From the NCBI GenBank assembly GCA_964437415.1, contig CAYTGN010000014.1, forward strand, positions 1 through 64,000: a DNA stretch of 64,000 nt. Reading direction: 5' to 3'. The stretch comes from CADEDV01 sp964437415 (GTDB taxonomy: Bacteria > Bacteroidota > Bacteroidia > Chitinophagales > Chitinophagaceae). Both the position numbers and the translations under genes were made by a program. The notes below the pieces were generated by a model. It saw only the letters and a program-made list of their open reading frames with translations. It made no database searches and was not told the origin of the DNA. Below are positions 35,230 to 44,095 of this stretch, one piece after another. The first letter of the stretch is position 1. Each line of letters begins with the position of its first letter.

Positions 35230-36330
35230 ATGAAAAAACTTGTATTGTTCCCTGTTGCACTTGTATTAATATTTTTGTCTTGTAACAATTCATCGCAGAT
35301 CGGCCAAACCATTTCCCCGGCCGCAGATACGCTTCGTTATCCTGAAGAGGCACATTTTAAGAATTTGCAGCAGCTCACTTTTGGAGGCGACAATGCCGAA
35401 GCATACTGGAGCTATGACGGCAAATGGCTGGTGTTTCAGCGTACCAATCCCAAGGAGGGCATTGAATGTGACCAGATATTTGTGGGCAAAGTGCCAGCAA
35501 AACCCGGTGAAAAATTTACTTACAAGATGGTAAGCACCGGCAAAGGCAGAACCACCTGTGCTTATTTCACCAAAGACAATAAGCATATCATTTATGCATC
35601 CACCCATTTGGGAAGTGCAGATTGCCCTCCGGTGCCGGACAGAGCCAAATATGGCAACAAATATATCTGGCCATTGTACAGCAGCTATGATATTTTCATG
35701 GCCGATCTCAACGGCAAGATCGTGAAGCAGCTCACTAATTCACCTTATTATGATGCCGAAGCGACACTGTCGCCGGATGGGAAGAAAATGATCTATACCA
35801 GCACCAAGGATGGTGATATAGAGTTATACATTATGGACCTGGAAAGCGGGACTGAAAAAAGGATCACACACACATTGGGTTATGACGGCGGCGCCTGGTT
35901 TAGTCCCGATGGCACAAAACTGATCTGGCGAGCCTCAAGACCTAAGACAGATGCGGAAATCAAAGAATACAAAGATCTGCTGGCCGAAAATTTAGTGGCG
36001 CCAACGAATATGGAAGTGTGGGTGGCCAATGCGGATGGCAGCAATGCAAAGCAGGTAACTAATTACGGCCAGGCCAACTGGGCGCCAACTTATATGCCGG
36101 ACAGCAAACGCATCATCTTTGCTTCCAATCATGAGTATAAAAGAGGATTTCCTTTTAATATGTACACCATCAATGAAGACGGAACCAACTTGCAGAAAAT
36201 AAGCCGTGATTCAGGCTTCGATGCATTCCCGATGTTTTCTCCCGATGGAAAGAAGCTGGTGTTTTCCAGCAACCGCAACAATGGCGGAACGAGAGACACC
36301 AATGTTTTCATAGCAGATTGGGTGGAATAG
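35230..36330 (+). CDS. TolB-like PD40/beta-propeller lipoprotein
   Basis: 366 residues from the ATG at 35230, which opens a lipoprotein signal (MKKLVLFPVALVLIFLSC). The body has repeated PD40/WD40-like blades: YWSYDGKWLVFQR, EATLSPDGKKMIYTS, AWFSPDGTKLIWRAS, APTYMPDSKRIIFASN, FPMFSPDGKKLVFSSN. This is the beta-propeller of TolB and S9 peptidase N-termini, without a peptidase domain. Function unknown; binding is likely. The frame extends to 35131 but those 33 residues carry no signal and contain the promoter box. Confidence 0.85.
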   Translation: MKKLVLFPVALVLIFLSCNNSSQIGQTISPAADTLRYPEEAHFKNLQQLTFGGDNAEAYWSYDGKWLVFQRTNPKEGIECDQIFVGKVPAKPGEKFTYKMVSTGKGRTTCAYFTKDNKHIIYASTHLGSADCPPVPDRAKYGNKYIWPLYSSYDIFMADLNGKIVKQLTNSPYYDAEATLSPDGKKMIYTSTKDGDIELYIMDLESGTEKRITHTLGYDGGAWFSPDGTKLIWRASRPKTDAEIKEYKDLLAENLVAPTNMEVWVANADGSNAKQVTNYGQANWAPTYMPDSKRIIFASNHEYKRGFPFNMYTINEDGTNLQKISRDSGFDAFPMFSPDGKKLVFSSNRNNGGTRDTNVFIADWVE

Positions 36331-36370
36331 GTCAGTCGTGAGTCGTGAATCGTGGGTGAAAGAGTAGTCG
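36331..36370. repeat. Tandem-word spacer (GTCGTGA type)
   Basis: GTCAGTCGTGAGTCGTGAATCGTGG repeats the word GTCGTGA with changes; no reverse arm. One of the word-built spacers. Confidence 0.5.
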
Positions 36371-36458
36371 TTCCTATGTGGCGTAACTAAGTCAATTAAA
36401 TATCAGATTTGAAGTTGCCGTCCCGCTGTTGTAGTTTTGAACACCTAAATCAATTGCT

Positions 36459-36926
36459 ATGTACAACGGTCTGCTTCATTTGCATAATCTTCTTCGCTGG
36501 GCTATTCTCATCTTATTGATCGTGGCGATTGTCCGCCATCTTTCCGGCATGAGTAAAAAACAAGCAGTTGATGCCAGTGATCAGCGGATTGATCTGTTCC
36601 TCATGATAGCAGCGCATATCACTCTCGTGGTGGGTTTCTACCAGTGGTTTGCCGGGCCTTTAGGATTTAAGCAGATTCAAAATACCGGGATGGGTGAAGT
36701 GATGAAAAATAGTGTAGTCAGGTTTTGGGCCATTGAACATATGATGGGTATGCTGATAGCAATCATCCTCATCACCATCGGCAGGGGAGCTGTAAAAAGA
36801 GCCAAAGACTGGACGGCCCACAAAAAAGCATTCTGGTTTTTTCTCGTGGCGCTGCTGATCATACTGGTATCCATCCCATGGCCTTTTCGTGAAGGGATTG
36901 GCCGGCCCTGGTTTCCGGGAATGTAA
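36459..36926 (+). CDS. Four-helix membrane protein of unknown function
   Basis: 155 residues with four hydrophobic helices at about 10-27, 47-65, 88-108 and 124-142. His residues sit at or near the helices (HLHNLL, HITLVV, EHMMGM, HKKAFWF), which would be compatible with haem binding as in small cytochrome b-type proteins, but that is speculation. No close family is recognised. It has its own position between two convergent or unrelated genes. Confidence 0.72.
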   Translation: MYNGLLHLHNLLRWAILILLIVAIVRHLSGMSKKQAVDASDQRIDLFLMIAAHITLVVGFYQWFAGPLGFKQIQNTGMGEVMKNSVVRFWAIEHMMGMLIAIILITIGRGAVKRAKDWTAHKKAFWFFLVALLIILVSIPWPFREGIGRPWFPGM

Positions 36927-36963
36927 CAGGGAAAAAACTTGTACAGAGGATAACCCGTTTTCT

Positions 36964-37398
36964 CTATTTGATTCCATCCTTTTCTTCTCTGTAAAAGATC
37001 TTGCTTACGATCTTCCAGCCATCTTTTGTTTTCAGCAGGCCCATGATGTCATGAAAATAAAAAGTCGGGTATTCAATGGTTAGTTTAGCCGAGGCAGCAT
37101 TGCCAAATACCTGTATGTTTTCAATCTTTGTTTTCCGGTTTTGTTTCACACCTGTATTTCTCGTTCTTGCCATAAAATCCTTCAGTGATACATTAAACAA
37201 GGTATCATTGCGCATATACCGCATCTGCCCGTCGGGTACAAAAGCTTTGGAAAACAAAATGCTGTCGCCATTGGTGGCGCCATCGAGATAGTAGGTGCAG
37301 ACTTTTTGAATCTCTTCAATTGTTTTCAGGTCAGTTTGTGCATGATTTTTAGATACAGCCAGCAGCATGGCCAGCATGACTATGAAAGTTTGTTTCAT
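36964..37398 (-). CDS. Exported NTF2-like (lumazine-binding-like) protein
   Basis: 144 residues: signal peptide (MKQTFIVMLAMLLAVSKNHAQ) and an NTF2-like fold with the usual first helices (IEEIQKVCTYYLDGATNGDSILFSKAFVPDG) and sheet (ASAKLTIEYPTFYFHDIMGLLKTKDGWKIVSKIFY). This resembles the putative lumazine-binding NTF2 subgroup. Ligand and reaction unknown. Confidence 0.82.
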   Translation of the reverse strand: MKQTFIVMLAMLLAVSKNHAQTDLKTIEEIQKVCTYYLDGATNGDSILFSKAFVPDGQMRYMRNDTLFNVSLKDFMARTRNTGVKQNRKTKIENIQVFGNAASAKLTIEYPTFYFHDIMGLLKTKDGWKIVSKIFYREEKDGIK

Positions 37399-37547
37399 AA
37401 ATGGTGTATTTGATGAATGAGATCGTCAAGGTAGGGTGGGAGAGCCGCAGTCAAAAGTTATTTTGGATAAACGGCGTGTATTTCAGACATACAGGAAATA
37501 CTGAAAACCTGTTTTGCGCCTTTGCGCTGTTGCGTGGAACTCGTCTT

Positions 37548-38645
37548 TTACCCGTTCAGCGCCGCCGCCACCTGCTGCATTTCTTCCACTGTCCCCACAC
37601 TTAGCCGCAGCCATTTTGTACCCTGTTCAAAAGTTCTCGCCCCGATAATGTTTTTTGATTCTAAAAGCGAAGGCACATCTTTTCCAAATGTTGACGCATC
37701 AAAATAAACAAAGCTGGTCTGTGACGGAATATATTTCATTCCTGCTTTGTCCAATGCCGAATATAAAACCGCACGGGCCTTTTCATTTTCTTTTTTACAA
37801 TAACTGATAAAGGCTTTATCATCCAATGAAGCCATAGCACCGGCTAAAGCGACAGCGCTGGCGCCGGCATTGGCCCAGGGTTGCAGTTCATTTAATTGCC
37901 GTATCGTTTGCGGATGCGCCAAGGCATATCCTACTCTTGCACCAGCCATCCCATATATCTTAGAGAAAGTTTTGGCGATAACAAGATTGGGATAATCATT
38001 TACCAGTTTGGCCATGGATGGTTCATCACAAAATTCTGTGTAAGCTTCATCCAATAAAACAATCGCTTTAGGGGCCACCTCTTTGATAAATGTTTCCAAA
38101 TCGCCGGCAGGTATCACTGTGCCGGTAGGGTTGCCGGGATTGCAGATATAAACCATTTTGGTTTCTGTGGTCATGGCCTCTTTCATTCGCTGCAGGTCGG
38201 TCTCTTTTTTTGCAGTGAGCGGCACTAATTTTATATCCAGCCCGCAACGTCTTGCTGCAGGCATCCACAACCGGAACGTGGGATCAGGTGCAACGGCATT
38301 TCCTTTTTGCAAAGCCGCCCAGGTGGAAACAACACCCAGCAGTTCAGATGAACCAGCGCCGATAGCAATATGTTCTTTGGTATGTCCTGTCAGGGCAGCG
38401 ATCTTTTCCCGCAACTGCGTTGTCACATCCCAGGGATAGCGGTTGGAAGTATTCACCGCCTCCATCATGGCTTTGCGGGCCATGCTGCAGGGGCCATGCG
38501 GGTTTTCATTCGAGCTTAACTTGATAATATCAGCGGCATAAGCAGCAGGAATGTTTTTGAAGGCTTCACGGGCAAACAAGTCACGGCTTAAGGTGAAAGC
38601 CCCAATGGCCATCGCTGTATGTTTCAGCAGTTCGCGGCGTTGCAT
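37548..38645 (-). CDS. PLP-dependent aminotransferase (HisC-like) with Tat signal
   Basis: 365 residues from the ATG at 38645. The N-terminus MQRRELLKHTAMAIGAFTLS is a twin-arginine signal with the RR-x-L-L-K core, so export through Tat is predicted. The body is a fold-type I aminotransferase like histidinol-phosphate aminotransferase: SSNENPHGP, GAGSSELL, CNPGNPTGT, LLDEAYTEF and the PLP Lys in KTFSKIYGMAGARVGYA. The reaction is unknown; an exported PLP enzyme is unusual. No his-operon genes lie nearby. Confidence 0.88.
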   Translation of the reverse strand: MQRRELLKHTAMAIGAFTLSRDLFAREAFKNIPAAYAADIIKLSSNENPHGPCSMARKAMMEAVNTSNRYPWDVTTQLREKIAALTGHTKEHIAIGAGSSELLGVVSTWAALQKGNAVAPDPTFRLWMPAARRCGLDIKLVPLTAKKETDLQRMKEAMTTETKMVYICNPGNPTGTVIPAGDLETFIKEVAPKAIVLLDEAYTEFCDEPSMAKLVNDYPNLVIAKTFSKIYGMAGARVGYALAHPQTIRQLNELQPWANAGASAVALAGAMASLDDKAFISYCKKENEKARAVLYSALDKAGMKYIPSQTSFVYFDASTFGKDVPSLLESKNIIGARTFEQGTKWLRLSVGTVEEMQQVAAALNG

Positions 38646-38704
38646 GGTTGTTGATTTTGTTCTTTGAAGGTACAACAAATGCCCGGTCTCCATCCTTTCA
38701 TTGA

Positions 38705-38788
38705 GTCAATGGTTGATAAGTTTATTGGTTGACGGAGTCTGAATCCTTTTTACCTCATCAACCGGTCAACTGTTCAACTGATTAACTG
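38705..38788. repeat. Word-built hairpin spacer (GTTGAY type)
   Basis: Left side GTCAATGGTTGATAAG and TTATTGGTTGAC; right side TCAACCGGTCAACTGTTCAACTG, the reverse complement in word form. Lies between the metallophosphoesterase and aminotransferase genes. Confidence 0.65.
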
Positions 38789-39283
38789 CTATCGCTTCCC
38801 TAACTCAATCACTTCACAATCTTTCATATTCTTTCCGTCAATCACAAACCGGATCAGTGTTCTCACCTTATGCCAGCCCTGTTTTCCTGCTGCGCCGGGG
38901 TTCATGTGCAGGCACTGCATTGTTGAATCATACATCACTTTCAGGATATGGGAGTGGCCGCTGATGAATAACTGCGGTTTGTGCAACAGCAATTCTTTTC
39001 TTGTTTCAGGATTGTATTTGAGAGGCGAGCCGCCGATATGCCGCATCATTACTTTCACGTCTTCACACATAAATACCAGTTGTTCCGGGTAGTTGCTTCT
39101 GATGTCCTGTCCGTCAATATTTCCAAAAACCCCTCTAATCTTTTTCAACTCCATCAACTTGTCAACAATTTCCATACCTCCCCAATCCCCCGCATGCCAC
39201 ACTTCATCACAGTTCTCAAAATGATGGAACACTGCTTCATCCAGCCAGCCATGAGTATCTGATATTAATCCGATCCGTGTCAA
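38789..39283 (-). CDS. Metallophosphoesterase, YfcE/MJ0936 type
   Basis: 164 residues of the small calcineurin-like phosphodiesterase family: SDTHG (metal ligands), WHAGDWGG, GNIDGQ, and GHSHILK with the final His ligands. The start is a TTG at 39283, since no ATG occurs near the first motif. Substrate unknown; the nearest familiar members cleave phosphodiesters. Confidence 0.85.
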   Translation of the reverse strand: MTRIGLISDTHGWLDEAVFHHFENCDEVWHAGDWGGMEIVDKLMELKKIRGVFGNIDGQDIRSNYPEQLVFMCEDVKVMMRHIGGSPLKYNPETRKELLLHKPQLFISGHSHILKVMYDSTMQCLHMNPGAAGKQGWHKVRTLIRFVIDGKNMKDCEVIELGKR

Positions 39284-39311
39284 AAGGAGTTGTAAATTTG
39301 ATGCAATCTAA

Positions 39312-39329
39312 TCCCGATGGGTTTCGGGA
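39312..39329. repeat. Dispersed palindrome TCCCGA-N6-TCGGGA
   Basis: TCCCGATGGGTTTCGGGA has the same six-base arms as the palindromes at 1831-1848 and 51562-51579. It lies in the 261-base spacer upstream of hmgA, which otherwise holds AAATCAAAAATC-type words (39336-39349, 39503-39540) and no supported gene. Confidence 0.55.
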
Positions 39330-39544
39330 CAAAATCTGAAATCAAAAATCAGGTCATGCCTTTTCACAGGAACTTTACTTATTACATTGACAAGCGGAAA
39401 TGGAAATATATTTTCCTGCTTGCTACCCTCGAATTGTCAAGGAGATGATCCCTGCCCCTCAGATTAAAATGCTGTTCAGCTGTTTGAATAATGACCAGGC
39501 AGGAAAAATCAAAAATCAAAAATCTTCAATCAAAAATATCTCCC

Positions 39545-40702
39545 ATGCCTCATTACTATAAACTCGGAAATATTCCGCACAAACGTCACACCCAGTTCCG
39601 CAAACCGGATGGAACTTTATACAGCGAACAATTATTTTCCACCGAAGGGTTCAGCGATGATTATTCATTGCTTTATCATTGCCACCCGCCCACCCAGATC
39701 ATCAAAACAGAACCACAGGTGGATGTGAGCCCGCAGGTGGCTGAAGAAAAAATGCTCAAGCATCGCAGCTTTGAAGGTTTTTATGTAAAACCTGTTGCGG
39801 ACTTTTTGCAAAGCCGCATTCCTGTACTGGTCAATAATGATTGTCACATTGTGCTGGCTGCCCCGCAGCAAAGCATGAAGGATTATTATTATAAAAACAC
39901 GGATGCCGATGAGATGATCTTTGTACATGAGGGCAGCGGCACCGTGCATACACAATATGGCAAACTGCCTTTCGGTTTTGGAGATTATATTGTGTTGCCG
40001 AGAGGAACGATCTATCAAATAGAATTTAACGACGATAAGAATCGCCTGTTCATCGTTGAGTCATTCATACCGCTTCGTTTCCCCAAACGGTATATGAGTC
40101 GCTTCGGGCAACTGATGGAACACTCTCCGTATTGTGAAAGAGACATCCGTCCGCCGCAGGACCTGGAAACCTTTGATGAAAAGGGAGATTATCTTATCAA
40201 AGCCAAAAAGAGAGGAGTGTTGTATGGGTTGCATTATGGCACCCATCCTTTTGATGTGATCGGTTGGGACGGCTGCTGCTATCCTTATATCTTTTCCATT
40301 CATGATTTTGAGCCGATCACCGGAAGGGTGCATCAGCCGCCACCGGTGCACCAGACTTTTGAAACCAACGCTTTTGTGGTATGTTCTTTTGTGCCCCGGT
40401 TGTTTGATTATCATCCCAATGCTATTCCTGCACCATATAACCACAGCAATATTGACAGCGATGAAGTGATCTATTATGTGGATGGTGATTTCATGAGCCG
40501 CAAGAATGTGACAAGAGGAATGATCACATTGCATCCGGCCGGCATCCCGCACGGGCCACATCCCGGCGCTGTGGAGAAAAGCATCGGCGCCAAAGAGACC
40601 AAAGAACTGGCGGTGATGGTGGACACGTTCCGTCCGCTGATGCTGACCAAACAGGCATTGGAGATAGAGAATGCAGATTATGTGATGAGTTGGGCGGAAT
40701 AA
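39545..40702 (+). CDS. hmgA: Homogentisate 1,2-dioxygenase
   Basis: Opens the ring of homogentisate to maleylacetoacetate in tyrosine breakdown, using Fe(II). 385 residues from the ATG at 39545 (PHYYKLGNIPHKRHTQFR). Cupin-like features are HEGSGTVHTQYGKLPFGFGDYIVLPRG and the C-terminal segment with HPAGIPHGPHPG, which supplies His ligands. The in-frame extension to 39491 is built from the AATC-word spacer and is not real coding. No other tyrosine-degradation genes are adjacent. Confidence 0.94.
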   Translation: MPHYYKLGNIPHKRHTQFRKPDGTLYSEQLFSTEGFSDDYSLLYHCHPPTQIIKTEPQVDVSPQVAEEKMLKHRSFEGFYVKPVADFLQSRIPVLVNNDCHIVLAAPQQSMKDYYYKNTDADEMIFVHEGSGTVHTQYGKLPFGFGDYIVLPRGTIYQIEFNDDKNRLFIVESFIPLRFPKRYMSRFGQLMEHSPYCERDIRPPQDLETFDEKGDYLIKAKKRGVLYGLHYGTHPFDVIGWDGCCYPYIFSIHDFEPITGRVHQPPPVHQTFETNAFVVCSFVPRLFDYHPNAIPAPYNHSNIDSDEVIYYVDGDFMSRKNVTRGMITLHPAGIPHGPHPGAVEKSIGAKETKELAVMVDTFRPLMLTKQALEIENADYVMSWAE

Positions 40703-40724
40703 GAAAATCAGTTCTTTCCTGATA

Positions 40725-40757
40725 TATGAAAGGCCTTTTAAGGGTCTTTCATTTTTT
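40725..40757 (+). terminator. Terminator of hmgA
   Basis: ATGAAAGGCC and GGGTCTTTCAT pair with one mismatch and are followed by TTTTTT. Confidence 0.65.
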
Positions 40758-40834
40758 GTGGTACAAATTTTCTCCATTGGCCATTTCCCTTCTTTTAAAT
40801 AGCTTCCCGTTTATTTACCGCTAATTCATCCGCT

Positions 40835-41995
40835 ATGTTCCGCTCATTCATTTTTTCTTTTTCTGCCATCATTGTTCTTTTATTCGCTGCATCGCTGGAA
40901 GGCCAGGCGCAGGCTGAAAAAGCCGAAGCCGGCATTAAAGCCATTATGGAACAAACACCCGTGATGGGTTTGTCTGTGGCTGTGGTGAAGAAGGGTAAGA
41001 TCATTTACAGCCGGTCTTTCGGGATGGAAGACATGGAGAAAAATATCCCGTTATCAAATGAACATATTTTTCGCATCGCCTCCATCTCCAAATCTTTTTC
41101 GGCTACTGCCATCATGCAATTAGCAGAAAAAAAGAAACTGTCATTAGATGATGATGTGAGCAACCTGGTAGGTTTCAAAGTGAGAAACCCAAAGTTTCCT
41201 GAAACTATCATCACCCTTCGTTTGCTTTTGTCACATCGTTCCAGCATCAACGACCGGCAGGGTTATTTTACGCTGGATGCAATCAACCCGGATAAGAATA
41301 AGGACTGGGCAAAATGTTATAATGATTATGAACCAGGCGCCGGTTATCAATACTGCAACCTGAACTATAATATGGCGGGCACCATCATTGAAAGAATATC
41401 CGGTCAGCGGTTTGACCAGTATGTGAAGAAAAATATTCTTGACCGCCTGGGTTTATATGGCGGCTATTGGGTGGATGGCCTGGACAGCACCCGGTTTGCC
41501 ACGATCTATGAGTACAATGATTCGTTGAAAAAATTCACGGCTTCTCCCGGCGCCTATGCGCCCCGCCGTGAAGAGATAGCCAATTATGTGATGGGTTACA
41601 GCACACCGATATTTTCTCCCACCGGTGGCATGAAAATATCAGCCCCTGACCTGGCGAAATATATGATCATGCACATGAAGCAGGGCCGTTATAAAGGGAA
41701 AAGAATTATTTCCAAAGAAAGTGCCCGGCAGATGCAGACGCCACTGTCTGAACAGGAAGGGTATGGGCTTGCTATTTCTACAACGAAAAAACTAATCGCC
41801 GGAAAAACAATGAAGGGGCATACCGGTGTGGCCTATGGGCTGTACAGCGCTATGTTCTTTCAGCCGGAGGAAGAGTTTGGATTTGTGGTGATCAGCAATG
41901 GCTGTCATCCCGGCTATACGGACGGCTATAATACTGTGATGCGGAAAACCATTGCCTGTTTGTATGAGAGTTTTATTGCGGCGGGCAGTAAATAG
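40835..41995 (+). CDS. Exported serine hydrolase, beta-lactamase class C family
   Basis: 386 residues with a signal peptide (MFRSFIFSFSAIIVLLFAASLEGQAQA). The class C beta-lactamase/esterase motifs are SISK (catalytic Ser and Lys in RIASISKSFSAT), YCN in GYQYCNLNYNMAG, and a later HTG in MKGHTGVAYG. This family holds esterases, D-aminopeptidases and penicillin-binding proteins; antibiotic resistance cannot be assumed. Confidence 0.92.
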   Translation: MFRSFIFSFSAIIVLLFAASLEGQAQAEKAEAGIKAIMEQTPVMGLSVAVVKKGKIIYSRSFGMEDMEKNIPLSNEHIFRIASISKSFSATAIMQLAEKKKLSLDDDVSNLVGFKVRNPKFPETIITLRLLLSHRSSINDRQGYFTLDAINPDKNKDWAKCYNDYEPGAGYQYCNLNYNMAGTIIERISGQRFDQYVKKNILDRLGLYGGYWVDGLDSTRFATIYEYNDSLKKFTASPGAYAPRREEIANYVMGYSTPIFSPTGGMKISAPDLAKYMIMHMKQGRYKGKRIISKESARQMQTPLSEQEGYGLAISTTKKLIAGKTMKGHTGVAYGLYSAMFFQPEEEFGFVVISNGCHPGYTDGYNTVMRKTIACLYESFIAAGSK

Positions 41996-42068
41996 TTTTC
42001 TCCACAGTTCCCCGGTATACACCGGCTTTGCCGGGAACATTTGTTACTTTCATTGAAAGTTTTTGGGT

Positions 42069-42899
42069 ATGGATAGTGTAAAGTTATTTGAGGACAGGCA
42101 GATCCGTTCTATATGGAATGAGGAGGATGAGTCCTGGTATTTTAGTATTGTGGATGTGGTAAAGGTTCTGACGGATAGCCCTAATCCAAGGAAATACTGG
42201 AGTGTCTTAAAAGTGCGTCTCAAAAAGGAAGGCAGTCAGTTGGCTACAAATTGTAGTCAACTGAAAATGCAATCGGCCGATGGAAAATTTTACAAAACAG
42301 ATGTAGCCAGCACAGAGCAACTACTTCGTCTCATCCAGTCCATTCCATCTCCCAAAGCTGAACCATTTAAACTCTGGCTGGCGCAAACGGGTTATGAAAG
42401 AATAGAGGAAATACAGGACCCCGAATTGAGTATTGACCGGGCTATGGAGAATTACCTGAAACTGGGTTACAGCAAAGAATGGATCAACCAGCGGCTGAAA
42501 AGCATTGAAGTGAGAAAAGAACTGACGGATGAATGGGAGCAGAGAGGTGTAAAGAAAGGGCAGGAGTATGCAACACTGACCGATATTATAAGTAAAGCAT
42601 GGAGCGGTAAAACAGCGAAGGAATATAAAAAGCATAAAGGCCTGAAAAAAGAAAACCTGCGGGATAATATGACGAACCTCGAACTGGTGCTGAATATGCT
42701 TGCTGAGGCAACCACCACTGAGATCAGCAGGGAAAAGAAACCCAAAGGCTTTGATGAGAATAAAACAGTCGCTTTGCAGGGCGGCACTATTGCCGGTAAT
42801 ACCCGCAAGGCCATTGAGGCCAAGACAGGGAAAAAAGTGGTGAGCCAGCTTAATGCAAAGGGCTTGAAAAATAAGGGCGGGAATAAGAAATTGAAATAG
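42069..42899 (+). CDS. Bro-N domain protein (phage antirepressor-like)
   Basis: 276 residues from the ATG at 42069. Residues 1-110 form a Bro-N domain: LFEDRQIRSIWNEEDESWYFSIVDVVKVL, then RKYWSVLKVRLKKEG and LRLIQSIPSPKAEPFKLWLAQ. The rest resembles DinD/antirepressor C-terminal regions (GVKKGQEYATLTDIISKAW, LRDNMTNLELVLNMLAEATTTE) with a Lys-rich tail. These proteins regulate phage or act in DNA damage response; the role here is unknown. There are no phage genes around it. Confidence 0.88.
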   Translation: MDSVKLFEDRQIRSIWNEEDESWYFSIVDVVKVLTDSPNPRKYWSVLKVRLKKEGSQLATNCSQLKMQSADGKFYKTDVASTEQLLRLIQSIPSPKAEPFKLWLAQTGYERIEEIQDPELSIDRAMENYLKLGYSKEWINQRLKSIEVRKELTDEWEQRGVKKGQEYATLTDIISKAWSGKTAKEYKKHKGLKKENLRDNMTNLELVLNMLAEATTTEISREKKPKGFDENKTVALQGGTIAGNTRKAIEAKTGKKVVSQLNAKGLKNKGGNKKLK

Positions 42900-42942
42900 A
42901 CCCGTATTCACCCTCCGTGAGCATCCACCAACTGCATTGAAC

Positions 42943-43335
42943 ATGAACATCGCCATAAAAACCTACAACGAAAAACAAACCGCATCGGACAAAGCCATCT
43001 GCGATCTGCTTGCCACTATCATTGACGGTGTGCTGAAAGAAGCAGAGAACAAGATCTGGCATGCCCACCCGGTCTGGTTCCTGGAAGGGAATCCTGTTGT
43101 GGGTTATAGCAAATTGAAAGACTGTGTCCGTTTGTTATTCTGGAGCGGTGCTGATTTTGATGAAGAGAAACTTCAGCCCGGCACCGGGAAATTCAAAGAT
43201 GCTTCTATCCGTTATACGGAGGCCAGCCAGGTTAATTTAAAGGATATAAAACGCTGGCTGAAAAAATCAAGGGAGATTCAATGGGATTATAAAAATATCG
43301 TGAAACGAAAAGGAAAACTGGTACGCTTAAAATAG
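42943..43335 (+). CDS. DUF1801 domain protein
   Basis: 130 residues from the ATG at 42943. Features of DUF1801 (YdhG-like) proteins: the early helix ICDLLATIIDGVLKEAENKIWHAHPVWFLEGNPVVGY, then RLLFWSGADFDEE and a positively charged helical end. No enzymatic activity is established for the family. It follows the Bro-N gene by 43 bases and may be co-transcribed. Confidence 0.85.
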   Translation: MNIAIKTYNEKQTASDKAICDLLATIIDGVLKEAENKIWHAHPVWFLEGNPVVGYSKLKDCVRLLFWSGADFDEEKLQPGTGKFKDASIRYTEASQVNLKDIKRWLKKSREIQWDYKNIVKRKGKLVRLK

Positions 43336-43388
43336 TGAATAAAGATTGCTTTGTTCTTGCTCTTCTCGGTTGCCAAGGGGCATCGAAA

Positions 43389-43411
43389 CTCCAAAGTCAG
43401 AGACTTTGGAG
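43389..43411. repeat. Perfect 10-bp hairpin
   Basis: CTCCAAAGTC-AGA-GACTTTGGAG lies between convergent genes. It lacks a T tract, so a terminator role is doubtful. Confidence 0.55.
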
Positions 43412-43455
43412 AACTGTAAAGTTTGCTAAGTCAAAAGTTTTGTAAAGCAGCGGAA

Positions 43456-44070
43456 TCAGTTCCTTGACATGAAATAAAAGCCGAGGTTCAAAGAAACCGT
43501 CTGCAGGTTCTTGACATCATTGTATTTAAAAGCGGTATAATGATAGCGGAGAGACAGGTCAACGCCGTTCATGGCATATTTGCCAAAAGCGATACGGGTG
43601 CCAATTTCCGGGGCAACGGAAAAACGTAAGGCATTTCGTTCATCCACCAGTGTGCCAAACCATTCCTGGTAGTTAACAATATTCACCCCGGCGCCAATGG
43701 CGGCATAAGGCTGAAGGGCTAAACCGTCTTTGAACTTACTATAGCTTGCTTTCGCCAAAACCGGTATCAACTGCAGTGAATGCGATTTCACGGCAGAAAT
43801 ATCTGTTTCGGGCCAGGAGTAAGTTTGCCGGTCCTTTTTCTGGTAGAGGTCATTATAACCCGCAAGCAGCCCAAGCGAAACATTATCATTGACGAAATAA
43901 CTGAAATCCAGCGAGAATCCTCTTGCAGAAATATCGTTTACAAAGTTTTTACTCAAGCTGCCAACAGGCAGGTATGTTGATTGCCGGATGCTGACCAACG
44001 ATAAACCTTGTTGCGAAAAGCCTGCTGTTACGAGGAAACTGCACAATGCAAAAAGCAATATTTTTTTCAT
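43456..44070 (-). CDS. Outer-membrane beta-barrel (porin-family) protein
   Basis: 204 residues: signal peptide (MKKILLFALCSFLVTAGFSQ) and a strand-rich barrel with alternating residues (SLDFSYFVNDNVSLGLLAG, LALQPYAAIGAGVNIV, VDLSLRYHYTAFKYN) ending SLNLGFYFMSRN. Typical of small OmpX/OmpA-like Bacteroidota barrels. Function unknown. Confidence 0.85.
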   Translation of the reverse strand: MKKILLFALCSFLVTAGFSQQGLSLVSIRQSTYLPVGSLSKNFVNDISARGFSLDFSYFVNDNVSLGLLAGYNDLYQKKDRQTYSWPETDISAVKSHSLQLIPVLAKASYSKFKDGLALQPYAAIGAGVNIVNYQEWFGTLVDERNALRFSVAPEIGTRIAFGKYAMNGVDLSLRYHYTAFKYNDVKNLQTVSLNLGFYFMSRN

Positions 44071-44095
44071 CGTAATAAGATTTTAAAGTCTGTTA

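Noticed and set aside
39356..39448. Plus-strand ORF of 30 codons (MPFHRNFTYYIDKRKWKYIF)
   Set aside because: Could be a small basic peptide, but nothing supports it beyond an open frame.
40835..41995. Antibiotic resistance by the beta-lactamase-family gene
   Set aside because: The SxxK and YxN motifs fit many esterases and peptidases of the class C family; nothing shows beta-lactam hydrolysis.
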